The notes beneath the pieces were generated by a model that saw only the letters and a program-made list of their open reading frames with translations, had not been told where the DNA came from and did no database searches. This document shows, piece by piece, positions 20,428 to 28,783 of a stretch of 64,000 bases of DNA; the first letter of the stretch is position 1; the number at the start of each line of letters is the position of its first letter. The position numbers were made by a program, and so were the translations under genes. Source of the DNA: Halopseudomonas xinjiangensis (GTDB taxonomy: Bacteria; Pseudomonadota; Gammaproteobacteria; Pseudomonadales; Pseudomonadaceae); contig DRFO01000025.1 in the NCBI GenBank assembly GCA_011050525.1, forward strand, positions 62,001 through 126,000. The letters are read 5' to 3'.

Positions 20428-21347
20428 CTTTCCATCCTGGGCGCCTGGTCTTTAATAGCTCGCCAGCCTTCGCTATTAATCAGCCACCCGGCGGTCCCGC
20501 TGATATCTGGGTGACGAAGCTGGCTGCGAACAGATGCTTTCTTCCATTGTGGATTATTTTTCCAAACCATGAAGTGCATATAGGGCAGCTCCTGTTCGCC
20601 CAAAACGCTGTTGGTAAGGTGTCCTTGCCGCCAAAACCATTGCTCCGGAATCACCTTCGATCCATCCGCTAACTGGGTGAAGGTGCTATGCGACTCCTCA
20701 AATTCGCTCAGTCGATTCCATTTATTGAAGCGCGCGGCGAAACGACGAAGCCATTCGGGCCAGTTTTTGTTTCGGATAAATATCCGGCTGAATGCTCCTT
20801 CATCCAAAGCATGGTGGGTCGTATCCTCGAACCGCTGCTGCCATCTCGGTATGAGCTTGAAAGCGCGTCGCATTGTTTCGTTGTTTCGAACGATACAAAG
20901 ATGGCCGGACACGCGCCGATAATGCGTTGCTAGCAGATCCTTTTCAGCAAGTCGTTGAGCCGTGAAATAGCCCCGTAGACTGCCGTAAATTACATCAATA
21001 TCTCCAAACGCCCAGAAATCGAATCCATTCAAATACTCTTGGTGAACGTAGCCTAACGCTGGCTTGATATCACATAGCTTGTACGGATCTTTTGGACAGA
21101 ATTTTATTTTCAAACGCACTGAAACCAAGCTGCAATATTTATCGAATGATGTTTCGATAAAGTCCACGTTGGGAGGCGAGTCGGCTGGGACTCCACAGTC
21201 AGTGAAAAATAACCAACTGATGCTCGGATTGCGACGGCAACTCTCTAGATAATAGGGCATCCAGAAAGGCCACGTCCCAAAATAAGGAATCAGGAACCTG
21301 ATACTCGGTGCCTTGCTATCGGCGCCGCCTGTTGCCATGCCGTTCAT
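20424..21347 (-). CDS. Putative sugar transferase, DUF6625-like
   Basis: A 307-residue soluble protein with glycosyltransferase features. It begins IRFLIPYFGTWPFWMPYYLESC, a nucleotide-sugar-type first strand, and carries FDFWAFGDIDVIYG near residue 120, an acidic DxD-like motif of GT-A enzymes. LCDIKPALGYVHQEYL precedes it. This pattern is what I recall for DUF6625 proteins in surface polysaccharide clusters. It lies between a GT4 gene (10-base gap) and the acetyltransferase (overlapping), so the three likely act on the same glycan. Activity is unproven. Confidence 0.65.
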   Translation of the reverse strand: MNGMATGGADSKAPSIRFLIPYFGTWPFWMPYYLESCRRNPSISWLFFTDCGVPADSPPNVDFIETSFDKYCSLVSVRLKIKFCPKDPYKLCDIKPALGYVHQEYLNGFDFWAFGDIDVIYGSLRGYFTAQRLAEKDLLATHYRRVSGHLCIVRNNETMRRAFKLIPRWQQRFEDTTHHALDEGAFSRIFIRNKNWPEWLRRFAARFNKWNRLSEFEESHSTFTQLADGSKVIPEQWFWRQGHLTNSVLGEQELPYMHFMVWKNNPQWKKASVRSQLRHPDISGTAGWLINSEGWRAIKDQAPRMES

Positions 21348-21357
21348 ACGATTTTCC

Positions 21358-22479
21358 TTATAGGTTTAAGCCTTTGAGTGACGCTAACATCCAAAAGCGT
21401 TGTCTTGCAGCCTCATCAGAAAAGCTTTCTTCAAGCCTGGAGTTCATTGCCCGTTGCTGAAATGCTTTGGCTTCTACATTCATTTTCGAAACACGTATCA
21501 GACACTCGGCTAATTCTTCCTCAGCCCCGAGCGTGAATAATTGACCACACCCTTCCACCACTTCCGCGCCACCTCCGCAATCCGTGCAGATGGGCGATAC
21601 GCCGGCCGCCATTGCTTCGAGCAAGACCATGCCAAAAGGCTCGTGATCCGAAGTCAAAGCGAATACATCGAACGCACGGAAATATTTCCGCGCATCCGGA
21701 ACCTGGCCGAAAAAACGCACCTTATCTGAAATGCCGAGGTCGGTCGCCAACTTTTTCAGCTCTTTTTCCAAACGTCCTTTGCCCAAGATTGCCAGGGTAG
21801 ACGTCTTAGGAAGCGAAGGAAGGGCGAGAGCGAAACCCCGCAATAACGTGGCTTGATCCTTATCAGGGTGTAACCGCCCGACGTTGCCCACTACCCAGGC
21901 TCCCTGTGACAACTCCAGTGATTTCCGAGCATCTCCGGTTGTTTCCTGAGCAGCCCGAACCGCCCTCACATTTATTCGATTGTAAAGTGTGTGCAACTGA
22001 CCAGAGGGCCAGTTAACTAATGACTGCTGAATATCCTCCCTTACCGCATCAGAGACCGCGATAAGCTCCAGCCTTCTTTGAAAAAACCGAACGAACAGCT
22101 TCCGACCGAGGCGGTCAAAATCCCCGAACGCGTGATGCACGCTGTAAATAGGTAAATCGGTTGCAAGACAGGCTATGTAGGTAGGTTTGGACCTATGGGC
22201 AATACAGAACGAATAATTCCGGGCTCGAACGATTTGCTTTATTTGAGCTATCGCGCTGATTTTTAAACCCTTGATATGTTTCGATGTCATTTCTAAAAAA
22301 AAGACTTGCTCCGAGAGACAGGAAGAGGCTACTGCCGGATCAGCCCGCCCTGTAAGGAAAACAGTCACGACACGGTAGTCAGTCCCATCGAAAAGACTCG
22401 CGTACTGACGCGCACAATCTAAAAACGGGCCATCATATCCGTGACAAATCTGAAGGACACGCTTGACTTCTCGGATCAT
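21358..22479 (-). CDS. GT4 glycosyltransferase, WapH-like, copy 1
   Basis: A 373-residue GT4 enzyme and clear paralogue of the neighbouring gene at 22662. Both open with VLQICH, GPFLD and ARQYASLF, share CIAHRSKP near residue 95 and end in the donor domain VGNVGRLHPDKDQ, LAILGKGRLEKELK and SDHEPFGMVLLEAMAAGV. The E-x7-E pair is present in EPFGMVLLE. Compared with copy 2, the DCGG motif is preceded by SPICT instead of PLICS. It probably adds a hexose to the outer core, but the donor is not predictable from sequence. The following DUF6625-like gene begins ten bases after its stop. Confidence 0.82.
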   Translation of the reverse strand: MIREVKRVLQICHGYDGPFLDCARQYASLFDGTDYRVVTVFLTGRADPAVASSCLSEQVFFLEMTSKHIKGLKISAIAQIKQIVRARNYSFCIAHRSKPTYIACLATDLPIYSVHHAFGDFDRLGRKLFVRFFQRRLELIAVSDAVREDIQQSLVNWPSGQLHTLYNRINVRAVRAAQETTGDARKSLELSQGAWVVGNVGRLHPDKDQATLLRGFALALPSLPKTSTLAILGKGRLEKELKKLATDLGISDKVRFFGQVPDARKYFRAFDVFALTSDHEPFGMVLLEAMAAGVSPICTDCGGGAEVVEGCGQLFTLGAEEELAECLIRVSKMNVEAKAFQQRAMNSRLEESFSDEAARQRFWMLASLKGLNL

Positions 22480-22661
22480 TTCTTCGCCTTCGCCTAGGTC
22501 AACAAGGCAAAGATATTACAGCGGGAAGATCGAAGAATCGATTGATTCTATCAGAAATGCAAATTCCGGAATCCTATTAGGGAGTTCCATGCGAAGCGAC
22601 CTCGGCGCCTTTTTATTGCGAGTCTGCTGAGGCTGTCGAAGCAACACAACCTCAACTCTGC

Positions 22662-23780
22662 TCAGCTGTCCAGCACTGACATGGCCCAAAACTGGCTGCG
22701 CGCAGCGGAGTCCGAAAACTGCGTATTCAGCTTCAGCTGCATTGCTTCCCGCTGATCTTCGTACTCCTGTTCATTAAGCCCGGCTACCTTTACCAGGCAC
22801 TCAGCCAAGGCCAAACCATCTCCTAATCTGAAAAGCAGGCCGGATCCATCCACCACTTCTCGGGCGCCTCCACAATCGCTGCAGATAAGAGGTACACCTG
22901 CTGCCATCGCCTCCAACAACACCATTCCGAATGGCTCGTGGTCGGAGCTGAGAACAAACACATCAAAGGCTCTAAAAAAACGTCTTGCGTCGGGGACTTC
23001 TCCTATGAAGAAAACCCTGTTCGATATATTCAGCTGCATTGCCAGCGCTTTAAGTTCATTCTCCAGCCTGCCTCTTCCCAGGATCGCCAGTTGAGCGTTT
23101 GCTGGAAGGTCGGGGATAGCCGCAGCGAATCCTTTTATCAAGGTTGTCTGGTCCTTGTCCGGGTGAAGCCTCCCGACGTTCCCGACAATCCAGGCGTCCT
23201 CAGGGAGCTTAAGCTGCCTACGGGCATCCTGACGATCAAACTGATTGGCCTGTACAGCAGGAATATCAATCCGATTGTAAAGAGTATGAATACGGTCATC
23301 CGGCCAGTTTCCAAGATGCTCGCGGATATCGTCACGAACCGCGTCAGACACCGCAATCAGACTTATGCGCTTCTGAAATGCCTGAGCAAAAAGTCTTCTA
23401 GCCAGGCGGTTAAAAGCCCCATATACGTGGTGTATCCAAAGCACCGGCAGTTTGGTAGCTATGCATCCGATGTAAGCTGGCTTGGACCGATGCGCGATAC
23501 ACAAACTGAAGTTCCGTTCCTGAGCGATTTTGCGCAGGTCACGAATGGCTCTCAATTTTAAACCACCAAGCTCGCTGGTTTTGTAATCGAGAAAAATGAT
23601 TTCATCGGACTGGCATTTGGCAGCGACTTCGTCGCTCGACTCTCCGGTTAGAAAAACCGTCGTCACCTTGAAAGGGGTGCCCTCGAACAAGCTGGCATAC
23701 TGACGTGCGTAATCAAGAAAAGGCCCATTGTAATGATGGCAGATCTGCAGGACTCGACGCTGGCCTGATTGGTTCTCCAT
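22662..23780 (-). CDS. GT4 glycosyltransferase, WapH-like, copy 2
   Basis: A 372-residue GT4 enzyme, paralogue of the gene at 21358 along its whole length. Donor-site motifs are VGNVGRLHPDKDQTTLI, LAILGRGRLENELKAL and SDHEPFGMVLLEAMAAGVPLICSDCGG. It has no signal peptide or membrane segment and should act at the inner face of the cytoplasmic membrane. In P. aeruginosa a single such gene (wapH) is followed by a carbamoyltransferase gene before the kinase genes. Here the carbamoyltransferase is absent and a second GT4 copy is present. The 182 bases after its stop hold no gene. Confidence 0.85.
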   Translation of the reverse strand: MENQSGQRRVLQICHHYNGPFLDYARQYASLFEGTPFKVTTVFLTGESSDEVAAKCQSDEIIFLDYKTSELGGLKLRAIRDLRKIAQERNFSLCIAHRSKPAYIGCIATKLPVLWIHHVYGAFNRLARRLFAQAFQKRISLIAVSDAVRDDIREHLGNWPDDRIHTLYNRIDIPAVQANQFDRQDARRQLKLPEDAWIVGNVGRLHPDKDQTTLIKGFAAAIPDLPANAQLAILGRGRLENELKALAMQLNISNRVFFIGEVPDARRFFRAFDVFVLSSDHEPFGMVLLEAMAAGVPLICSDCGGAREVVDGSGLLFRLGDGLALAECLVKVAGLNEQEYEDQREAMQLKLNTQFSDSAARSQFWAMSVLDS

Positions 23781-23913
23781 TTATTTCTCCATGATCAGCT
23801 ACGGCTTCCAGGTCATTGAGATTAACTATCAAATGACAATAAGCCGGAAATCCTAGAGTAGTTAGTCATAAATATGGCGCAATGGTTCAAAAAGAGATCA
23901 GGGTGACAATTTA

Positions 23914-25341
23914 TTAACTCTGGAGAGGCAGATTATCATCCAGCCACTTAGCCAAAGGACTACCGTCCGGCCAGTTTCGAATGAAGCGCGCACGATCTTT
24001 TTCCCATGCGCTCCGCCACTTACGTTCGTTCCAGTGGACTTGCATGGCGTCAAGATCGATGAGAACGATCTCACCATCGCGCCAGATAAAATTGGTAGCC
24101 TTGCAATCGCCATGGCTGATCCGAGCCGAGACCAACTGATTGAAAACTCGCAACAGCGCCGTTGCGGTTGTTGAATCCGGGGGCTTTGTACCCTCCCCCA
24201 AATGGTTCAGTAGCGTTGGCCCGGGGCAGTATTCGGTCACCAACCAGGCAGTGTGGCGGAGCGGACCAAAGCGCCGCTCCATCATAGCCAGCGGTTTAGG
24301 GGTGGGAATTTCGAGAAACTGAAGACGGTGGGCAGCCAACCAGGAATGCCAAGCTCTGCTGGGCCGCCAGAAACGGGTCAACCAATGCCCTACATCCTTT
24401 ATGTTGTAACGCTTTACCACTAAGCTTCGGTAGTCATTTTCCACCAGCGCAACGGTACTACTTCCGCCATCCTTGAGTAGTTTGCCGGGCTGAAACACGC
24501 CGTCAGGGTCGTTGATGATCGACGTCAGACTAACGGCTTCGCTGCGCAATACAGTTAGGAAACGCGACCAGTTCTGCTCGACCGAAAACTGGCTGCAATC
24601 ACGTAGTGATTTACCGAGATAGTCGCTCAAACGTTTCCGTCTCACTTTCGCCACTCGCAGCGCGATGTTTTCGGGGCTGATGGCTTGATGGGGATTAGTT
24701 TGAAGGTACGATACCAGTAGGCAATCGCGGGCATCATCCCAACGGGTACCCAGCTGTGCGAAAAAGATGCCCAGATTGGCTTCGGCCTGGTCGGCGGACA
24801 GTGGCCCGCCCGCTCCCTGGTTCTCGACAGCATCACCATCAACGACGTACAACACGTCATCATGAAGCAGAAAATTGCCCAAATGCAGATCCTGCTGAGC
24901 CAGCCCCTTGGCATGCATCGCACCGATGCATGCCAAGGCTTTGGTTAGCAGAGATACGGCTGCCGCACTATCGGGCGAATTGTGCTCCAGACGATTCCAC
25001 TCCTCACTCAGGCTTTGCGCGTCTCCCATGAACTCTGTCAGTAAATAGTAACCGCCACCAGGGACCCTGCCTCGTCCCACGATTGCTGGCGTACCGATCT
25101 GCGCAGCGATCAGAAGCTGAATACCTCGTATCTCCCGATCAAAATGGCGATCCGCTCCAGGCGCAACGAAGAGTTTGGCCAGTACCGCACATCCGTCTAC
25201 CTCAGCCTGACCCACAAATCGCTTACCCGGCAATATGCGCAACCAGTGAGAAACGATCAGTTCGCTGTCGTTATCCAGCTTAACGGTTAACGGCAAAGGG
25301 GGCGTTCGACCCATTTGGCGCAGTTGCTGCGTCTCAATCAA
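23914..25341 (-). CDS. Tandem two-kinase-domain LPS core protein (PA5006 type)
   Basis: A 475-residue protein with two kinase-like folds. The first (residues about 30-215) has the catalytic loop GLAQQDLHLGNFLLHDD and the metal loop LYVVDGDAV. The second (about 290-470) has RISHGDCKATNFIWRDGEIVLIDLDAM. Both retain the aspartate and asparagine of the loop and the aspartate of DFG. Such fused kinases sit next to waaP/wapP/wapQ in pseudomonads. They are thought to phosphorylate or help phosphorylate inner-core heptose, though the substrate of this one is not established. It overlaps the next upstream gene by eight bases. Confidence 0.8.
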   Translation of the reverse strand: MIETQQLRQMGRTPPLPLTVKLDNDSELIVSHWLRILPGKRFVGQAEVDGCAVLAKLFVAPGADRHFDREIRGIQLLIAAQIGTPAIVGRGRVPGGGYYLLTEFMGDAQSLSEEWNRLEHNSPDSAAAVSLLTKALACIGAMHAKGLAQQDLHLGNFLLHDDVLYVVDGDAVENQGAGGPLSADQAEANLGIFFAQLGTRWDDARDCLLVSYLQTNPHQAISPENIALRVAKVRRKRLSDYLGKSLRDCSQFSVEQNWSRFLTVLRSEAVSLTSIINDPDGVFQPGKLLKDGGSSTVALVENDYRSLVVKRYNIKDVGHWLTRFWRPSRAWHSWLAAHRLQFLEIPTPKPLAMMERRFGPLRHTAWLVTEYCPGPTLLNHLGEGTKPPDSTTATALLRVFNQLVSARISHGDCKATNFIWRDGEIVLIDLDAMQVHWNERKWRSAWEKDRARFIRNWPDGSPLAKWLDDNLPLQS

Positions 25342-26110
25342 AATGGTCGGCCTTGCTTTGTTGTTTGAGGATAAGCATTAGTAGTCTGCGCCCTTCCACA
25401 TCCAACCGCGGTCGCCCAAGATAAGCCAGAAAAAAGCGTAACTTCTGGCTACGACTTGCCGCCTTGCTGCGCCGCAGTAAACTTTTAAGATCCCTTACAC
25501 GGTCACGCTCTCCAAACCAGGCGCGGCGCGTTTCGACCAGGTCAATCAAACGCGCGCCTGCACCATCCCCGTCCAGCTTGAGAAAAATATGCTTTGGATA
25601 CAGGCTGTTATGCATTCTACCTGCGTTATGGAGAGCCCGGATCAATGCCGCCGCGGCCAGAATGAGGTCGTTCCTTCCTGACCATCCTATCAATTGCCAG
25701 TGCTCGAACCAAAAAGTTAGCGGCTTGTAAACATCAAGGGCTCTGGTCAGCAGAATGGCCTGGCGATCGCCTTGCTGCGTCCTTTGAGCGAAGAATGCGG
25801 CTTCAAGCGCGGGAATGCCGAGACGGGCGAATCGTTGCACAGCCCGAAATTCCCGAGCATAGGTCGGCTCACCGAAAGGATGTGTCCGGCTTCTCGCCAA
25901 CTGGTTTTGTTGGCGCTTCAAATAGAATGTCTGCACCTCGCCATTTGCGTCCTCTAGCTCCAGCCGGGCGACAGTGTTCCAGCCTCCGTCGCGGAATATC
26001 TGGTCCACATGCTCATCGAACCGCGACGACCATAATCGGTCAAAGCTATCCAGCCCGTGACGGGACAGCACGTCGTGGGCATTTACGGCGATAAAGGGTG
26101 CTTCGCTCAT
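25334..26110 (-). CDS. LPS core heptose kinase WapQ-like
   Basis: A 258-residue WaaP-superfamily kinase. The lysine of the ATP lobe is in VQTFYLKRQQNQ near residue 65. The catalytic loop reads GRMHNSLYPKHIFLKL, where the usual HxD is HNS, and the metal loop is ARLIDLVETR. The altered loop matches the WapQ-type branch rather than WaaP. It sits in a chain of overlapping genes (ATGA with the gene upstream, eight bases with the one downstream), which points to co-translation with the other core kinases. The exact heptose position modified cannot be read from sequence. Confidence 0.8.
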   Translation of the reverse strand: MSEAPFIAVNAHDVLSRHGLDSFDRLWSSRFDEHVDQIFRDGGWNTVARLELEDANGEVQTFYLKRQQNQLARSRTHPFGEPTYAREFRAVQRFARLGIPALEAAFFAQRTQQGDRQAILLTRALDVYKPLTFWFEHWQLIGWSGRNDLILAAAALIRALHNAGRMHNSLYPKHIFLKLDGDGAGARLIDLVETRRAWFGERDRVRDLKSLLRRSKAASRSQKLRFFLAYLGRPRLDVEGRRLLMLILKQQSKADHFD

Positions 26111-26853
26111 TCTCGTCCCTTGAAGAATTCGAGAACCGCCCTGATCTGTTTCTTGTTATCGGCAGACAGACGCTTGCTGCCTTTATAGTCACAATAAAAA
26201 CGCAACCGCTGACTACGACTGAGGACGCGCTTGCCGAGTTTATCGAGGCAGGCCAGATCCTTGACGATGCGGTATCCCAACATAGGCCCTAGCCAGAAGC
26301 TCCCTCCAGGGCAGTCGATCAGATACACGTCGGGATAGGTTTTTTTATCCACCAGGATATTTCGCCACTTCAAATCATTGTGGGCAAATTTCTGGTCGTG
26401 CATCATCCGCGTCGCGTGGGCAATCTGGCGGGATACATGATCGACCCACTCCGGATTGCTGAATCTCGGGTCCCCCCCCTTAGCTATGTTCGCCATATCG
26501 GCGGTGCCTGCCAGATCTTCGGTAATCAACGCCCCACGATGAAAGATATTGCTATGGCGCTCCAGCCCAAAACCAACAACCTTTACCGAGGGAATCCCCC
26601 AGGCATGGAAATTAAGTAAGTTTTCCCACTCGGCCTGTACCCTCGGCCTGCCTATATAACGTCGTAGATTCTTGCCGGCGCCCGTGTAACGTTTGACGTA
26701 ATAATACCGATTACCTACCCAGACCTTGTGCACGGTACTGATAGGATCGCTGGTAATGAGTTCGCCTTCGAGGGCGAAAACGGTATTCAAGTCAGCGAAA
26801 AGCCTGCCGCTGTCACCGGTAGCGTATTCTGGATTGAGCGTCCAGCCGGTCAT
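26107..26853 (-). CDS. wapP: LPS core heptose kinase WapP
   Basis: A 248-residue WaaP-superfamily kinase recognised by position and by its loop FAHNDLKWRNILVD with the metal loop VYLIDCPGG. The ATP-lobe lysine lies in YYYVKRYTGAGKNLRRYIG, the segment common to WapP proteins. WapP phosphorylates heptose II of the inner core, giving the divalent-cation bridging needed for a tight outer membrane. It overlaps waaP and the wapQ-like gene by four bases each (ATGA), so translation is coupled. Confidence 0.85.
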   Translation of the reverse strand: MTGWTLNPEYATGDSGRLFADLNTVFALEGELITSDPISTVHKVWVGNRYYYVKRYTGAGKNLRRYIGRPRVQAEWENLLNFHAWGIPSVKVVGFGLERHSNIFHRGALITEDLAGTADMANIAKGGDPRFSNPEWVDHVSRQIAHATRMMHDQKFAHNDLKWRNILVDKKTYPDVYLIDCPGGSFWLGPMLGYRIVKDLACLDKLGKRVLSRSQRLRFYCDYKGSKRLSADNKKQIRAVLEFFKGRE

Positions 26854-27665
26854 GCATCGCTGCCTGGTGCATATTTGCGTTCAAAGCGCGTTTGCAGGCG
26901 AGCCGCCTTGCGTTCGAGCATGCTCAGCAGTACCGCTTCGCCTTGAAGTATCTGGCGCAGTGGCCGTTGGAAATAAGTGCGCAGAAAACGCATCTTGTCG
27001 CGTTCGGTCAGCCCGATGTTCAGGGCGGAGAAATATAGGCCGGCGAGATCCTTGTCACGCCAGCGCCTTGGTACCTGTGTCCGAACCTGTGCGCGGTGCA
27101 GATCAATCAACGACAGGCGCAAATTGTCAGCGGTAGGCTCTGTATCGGTGTGCAGCAAAAAATGACAGATATAACAGTCGCGGTGGTTTACTCCAGCGCG
27201 ATGCATGATCCCGGTCATGCTGGCGACCTTTTCGATCAGTGCATATTTGAGCGCAGGCTCTGGCGGATAGCTGGGCCAGTTATGACTGAAATCTTCCAGA
27301 CTGATCGTTGGCGCGAGCTCTTCGGTGACAATGAACGAATGCTGATCCGCCGGGTTAACTCCACGCTCGCCGAAGGCAACGGCGGTCATGGTGGGCACCC
27401 CGGCCTGCGTCAGGGCGGCAATCGCTTCCCACTCCTGTCCTGCGCCCAGCACCGGCGATTTCAAAGTAGTGAGGTTTTTGATGATCTCGCGCCAGCCCAC
27501 GCCGCGGTGGATCTTTACGAAGTAGCCTTTGCCTGCCACGTCGGTACGCAGAGTACGCCGGGCCTCCAGTTCCCGAAAAACCTCACCCTCCAGCTTCTCT
27601 ACTTCCGCGAAGGCATCGAGCCCGCTCCACAGGCTTTTGAAGGGCTCGTTCAGCACCAGTTTCAC
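26850..27665 (-). CDS. waaP: LPS core heptose I kinase WaaP
   Basis: Phosphorylates heptose I of the inner core using ATP at the cytoplasmic membrane face; essential in P. aeruginosa. The 271-residue length is right. The ATP lobe has KGYFVKIHRGVGWREIIKNL with the lysine, followed by VLGAGQEWEAI. The catalytic loop GVNHRDCYICHFLL contains the essential aspartate and LSLIDLHRAQV is the metal loop. It starts four bases inside waaG's end and ends overlapping wapP, so the cluster waaF-waaC-waaG-waaP-wapP-wapQ-like is one tightly packed operon. Confidence 0.94.
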   Translation of the reverse strand: MKLVLNEPFKSLWSGLDAFAEVEKLEGEVFRELEARRTLRTDVAGKGYFVKIHRGVGWREIIKNLTTLKSPVLGAGQEWEAIAALTQAGVPTMTAVAFGERGVNPADQHSFIVTEELAPTISLEDFSHNWPSYPPEPALKYALIEKVASMTGIMHRAGVNHRDCYICHFLLHTDTEPTADNLRLSLIDLHRAQVRTQVPRRWRDKDLAGLYFSALNIGLTERDKMRFLRTYFQRPLRQILQGEAVLLSMLERKAARLQTRFERKYAPGSDA

Positions 27666-28783
27666 GAAGTCTCTCCAAGAATCACATCAGCGGCTTTTTC
27701 CGGGAGGCTGTACAGATCAGCCTGATCAGCAAAGGCCAGCCCCTGAGCTTTCCAGCGCGCGCGGGCCTTGCCATCTTCCAACATGCGTTTCAACATGTCG
27801 TTGAGGGCGTTCTGCTCAAATGGGCTCGGTGCCACCAGCCCGCAGTCAGCGTCCTCTATGTAGTGGGCGTAGCCGCACACTTCCGTTGTCAAAACCGGAA
27901 GGCCTGCCACCAGCGCCTCTAGCAGAACGGTGCCGGTATTCTCACTGTAAGCCGGATGAATCAGCAGGTCGGCGCCCAGCAGGAATCGGGGAACGTCGTC
28001 GCGTCCCTTCAGAAAACAGACCCGGTCACCGATGCCCAGCGCCTTGGCTTGCGACTGGAACGCTGCGGCGTCGTCCTGGCCGATCACCATCAGCTGCGTT
28101 CGGCTGCGTATCGACGCTGGCAACGCTGCGATTGCCTTGATGGAACGATCCAGACCTTTGGTCTTGAAGCCGGAGCCGATCTGCACCAGCAACAGGTCTT
28201 CATTGCTCAAGCCAAACTCGCGGCGAAACTCGGCGCGAATAGCATCTGCATCGGCGGGAGCCCTGCGATCAGCAGCAATGCCAGGCGGCAGCAGATGAAA
28301 ACGCTCCGCCGGGGTGCGGTAATGCTTCATGAACAAGGGCTGCTGCACTTCTGAAATCATCAATATTTCGGTACGCGTGGCGGGAGAAAACACGGCCTGT
28401 TCATATTTGGCAAAATGCTTGTAGCGACCCCCGTAGCGATAGAGGGCATTGCGCAGCGTTTGCGCCTTGTGTTCATAACAGGGGTCAGCCGCGTAATACA
28501 CATCAAGGCCGGGCATCTTGTTGAAACCAACCACCCGGTCAACCGGGCGACGCTCAAGATCTGCCTGTACCCAGGCGGTGAACTTCTCATTGCGGCGGTG
28601 GTTGGACAGTGCCTTCACCGGGACCAGCACCACTTCGAACTGCTGAGGCAGGGAGCCTTCCCAACGCAGCGTGTAAACGCGGACAACATGGCCTCGCTGC
28701 TGGCAGATCTGCGCGATACGCATGAAGTCGCGCTGCAAGCCGCCGTACGGAAAATACTTGTAAAGTACAAACGCCAGTTGCAT
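27662..28783 (-). CDS. waaG: LPS core glycosyltransferase WaaG (GT4)
   Basis: Adds the first outer-core hexose to heptose II. The family N-terminal motif LAFVLYKYFPYGGLQRDFMRI is present. The donor domain shows LLVQIGSGFKTKGLDRSI, LMVIGQDDAAAFQSQA and HPAYSENTGTVLLEALVAGLPV with the E-x7-E pair. The frame extends 25 codons upstream, but the ATG at 28783 gives the standard start MQLAFVLYKY and 373 residues and overlaps the waaC stop (ATGA). It overlaps waaP downstream by four bases. Confidence 0.95.
   Translation of the reverse strand: MQLAFVLYKYFPYGGLQRDFMRIAQICQQRGHVVRVYTLRWEGSLPQQFEVVLVPVKALSNHRRNEKFTAWVQADLERRPVDRVVGFNKMPGLDVYYAADPCYEHKAQTLRNALYRYGGRYKHFAKYEQAVFSPATRTEILMISEVQQPLFMKHYRTPAERFHLLPPGIAADRRAPADADAIRAEFRREFGLSNEDLLLVQIGSGFKTKGLDRSIKAIAALPASIRSRTQLMVIGQDDAAAFQSQAKALGIGDRVCFLKGRDDVPRFLLGADLLIHPAYSENTGTVLLEALVAGLPVLTTEVCGYAHYIEDADCGLVAPSPFEQNALNDMLKRMLEDGKARARWKAQGLAFADQADLYSLPEKAADVILGETS

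Noticed and set aside
22480..22661. Possible terminator between the GT4 paralogues
   Set aside because: A GGCGCC palindrome near a T run is too short for a convincing intrinsic terminator.
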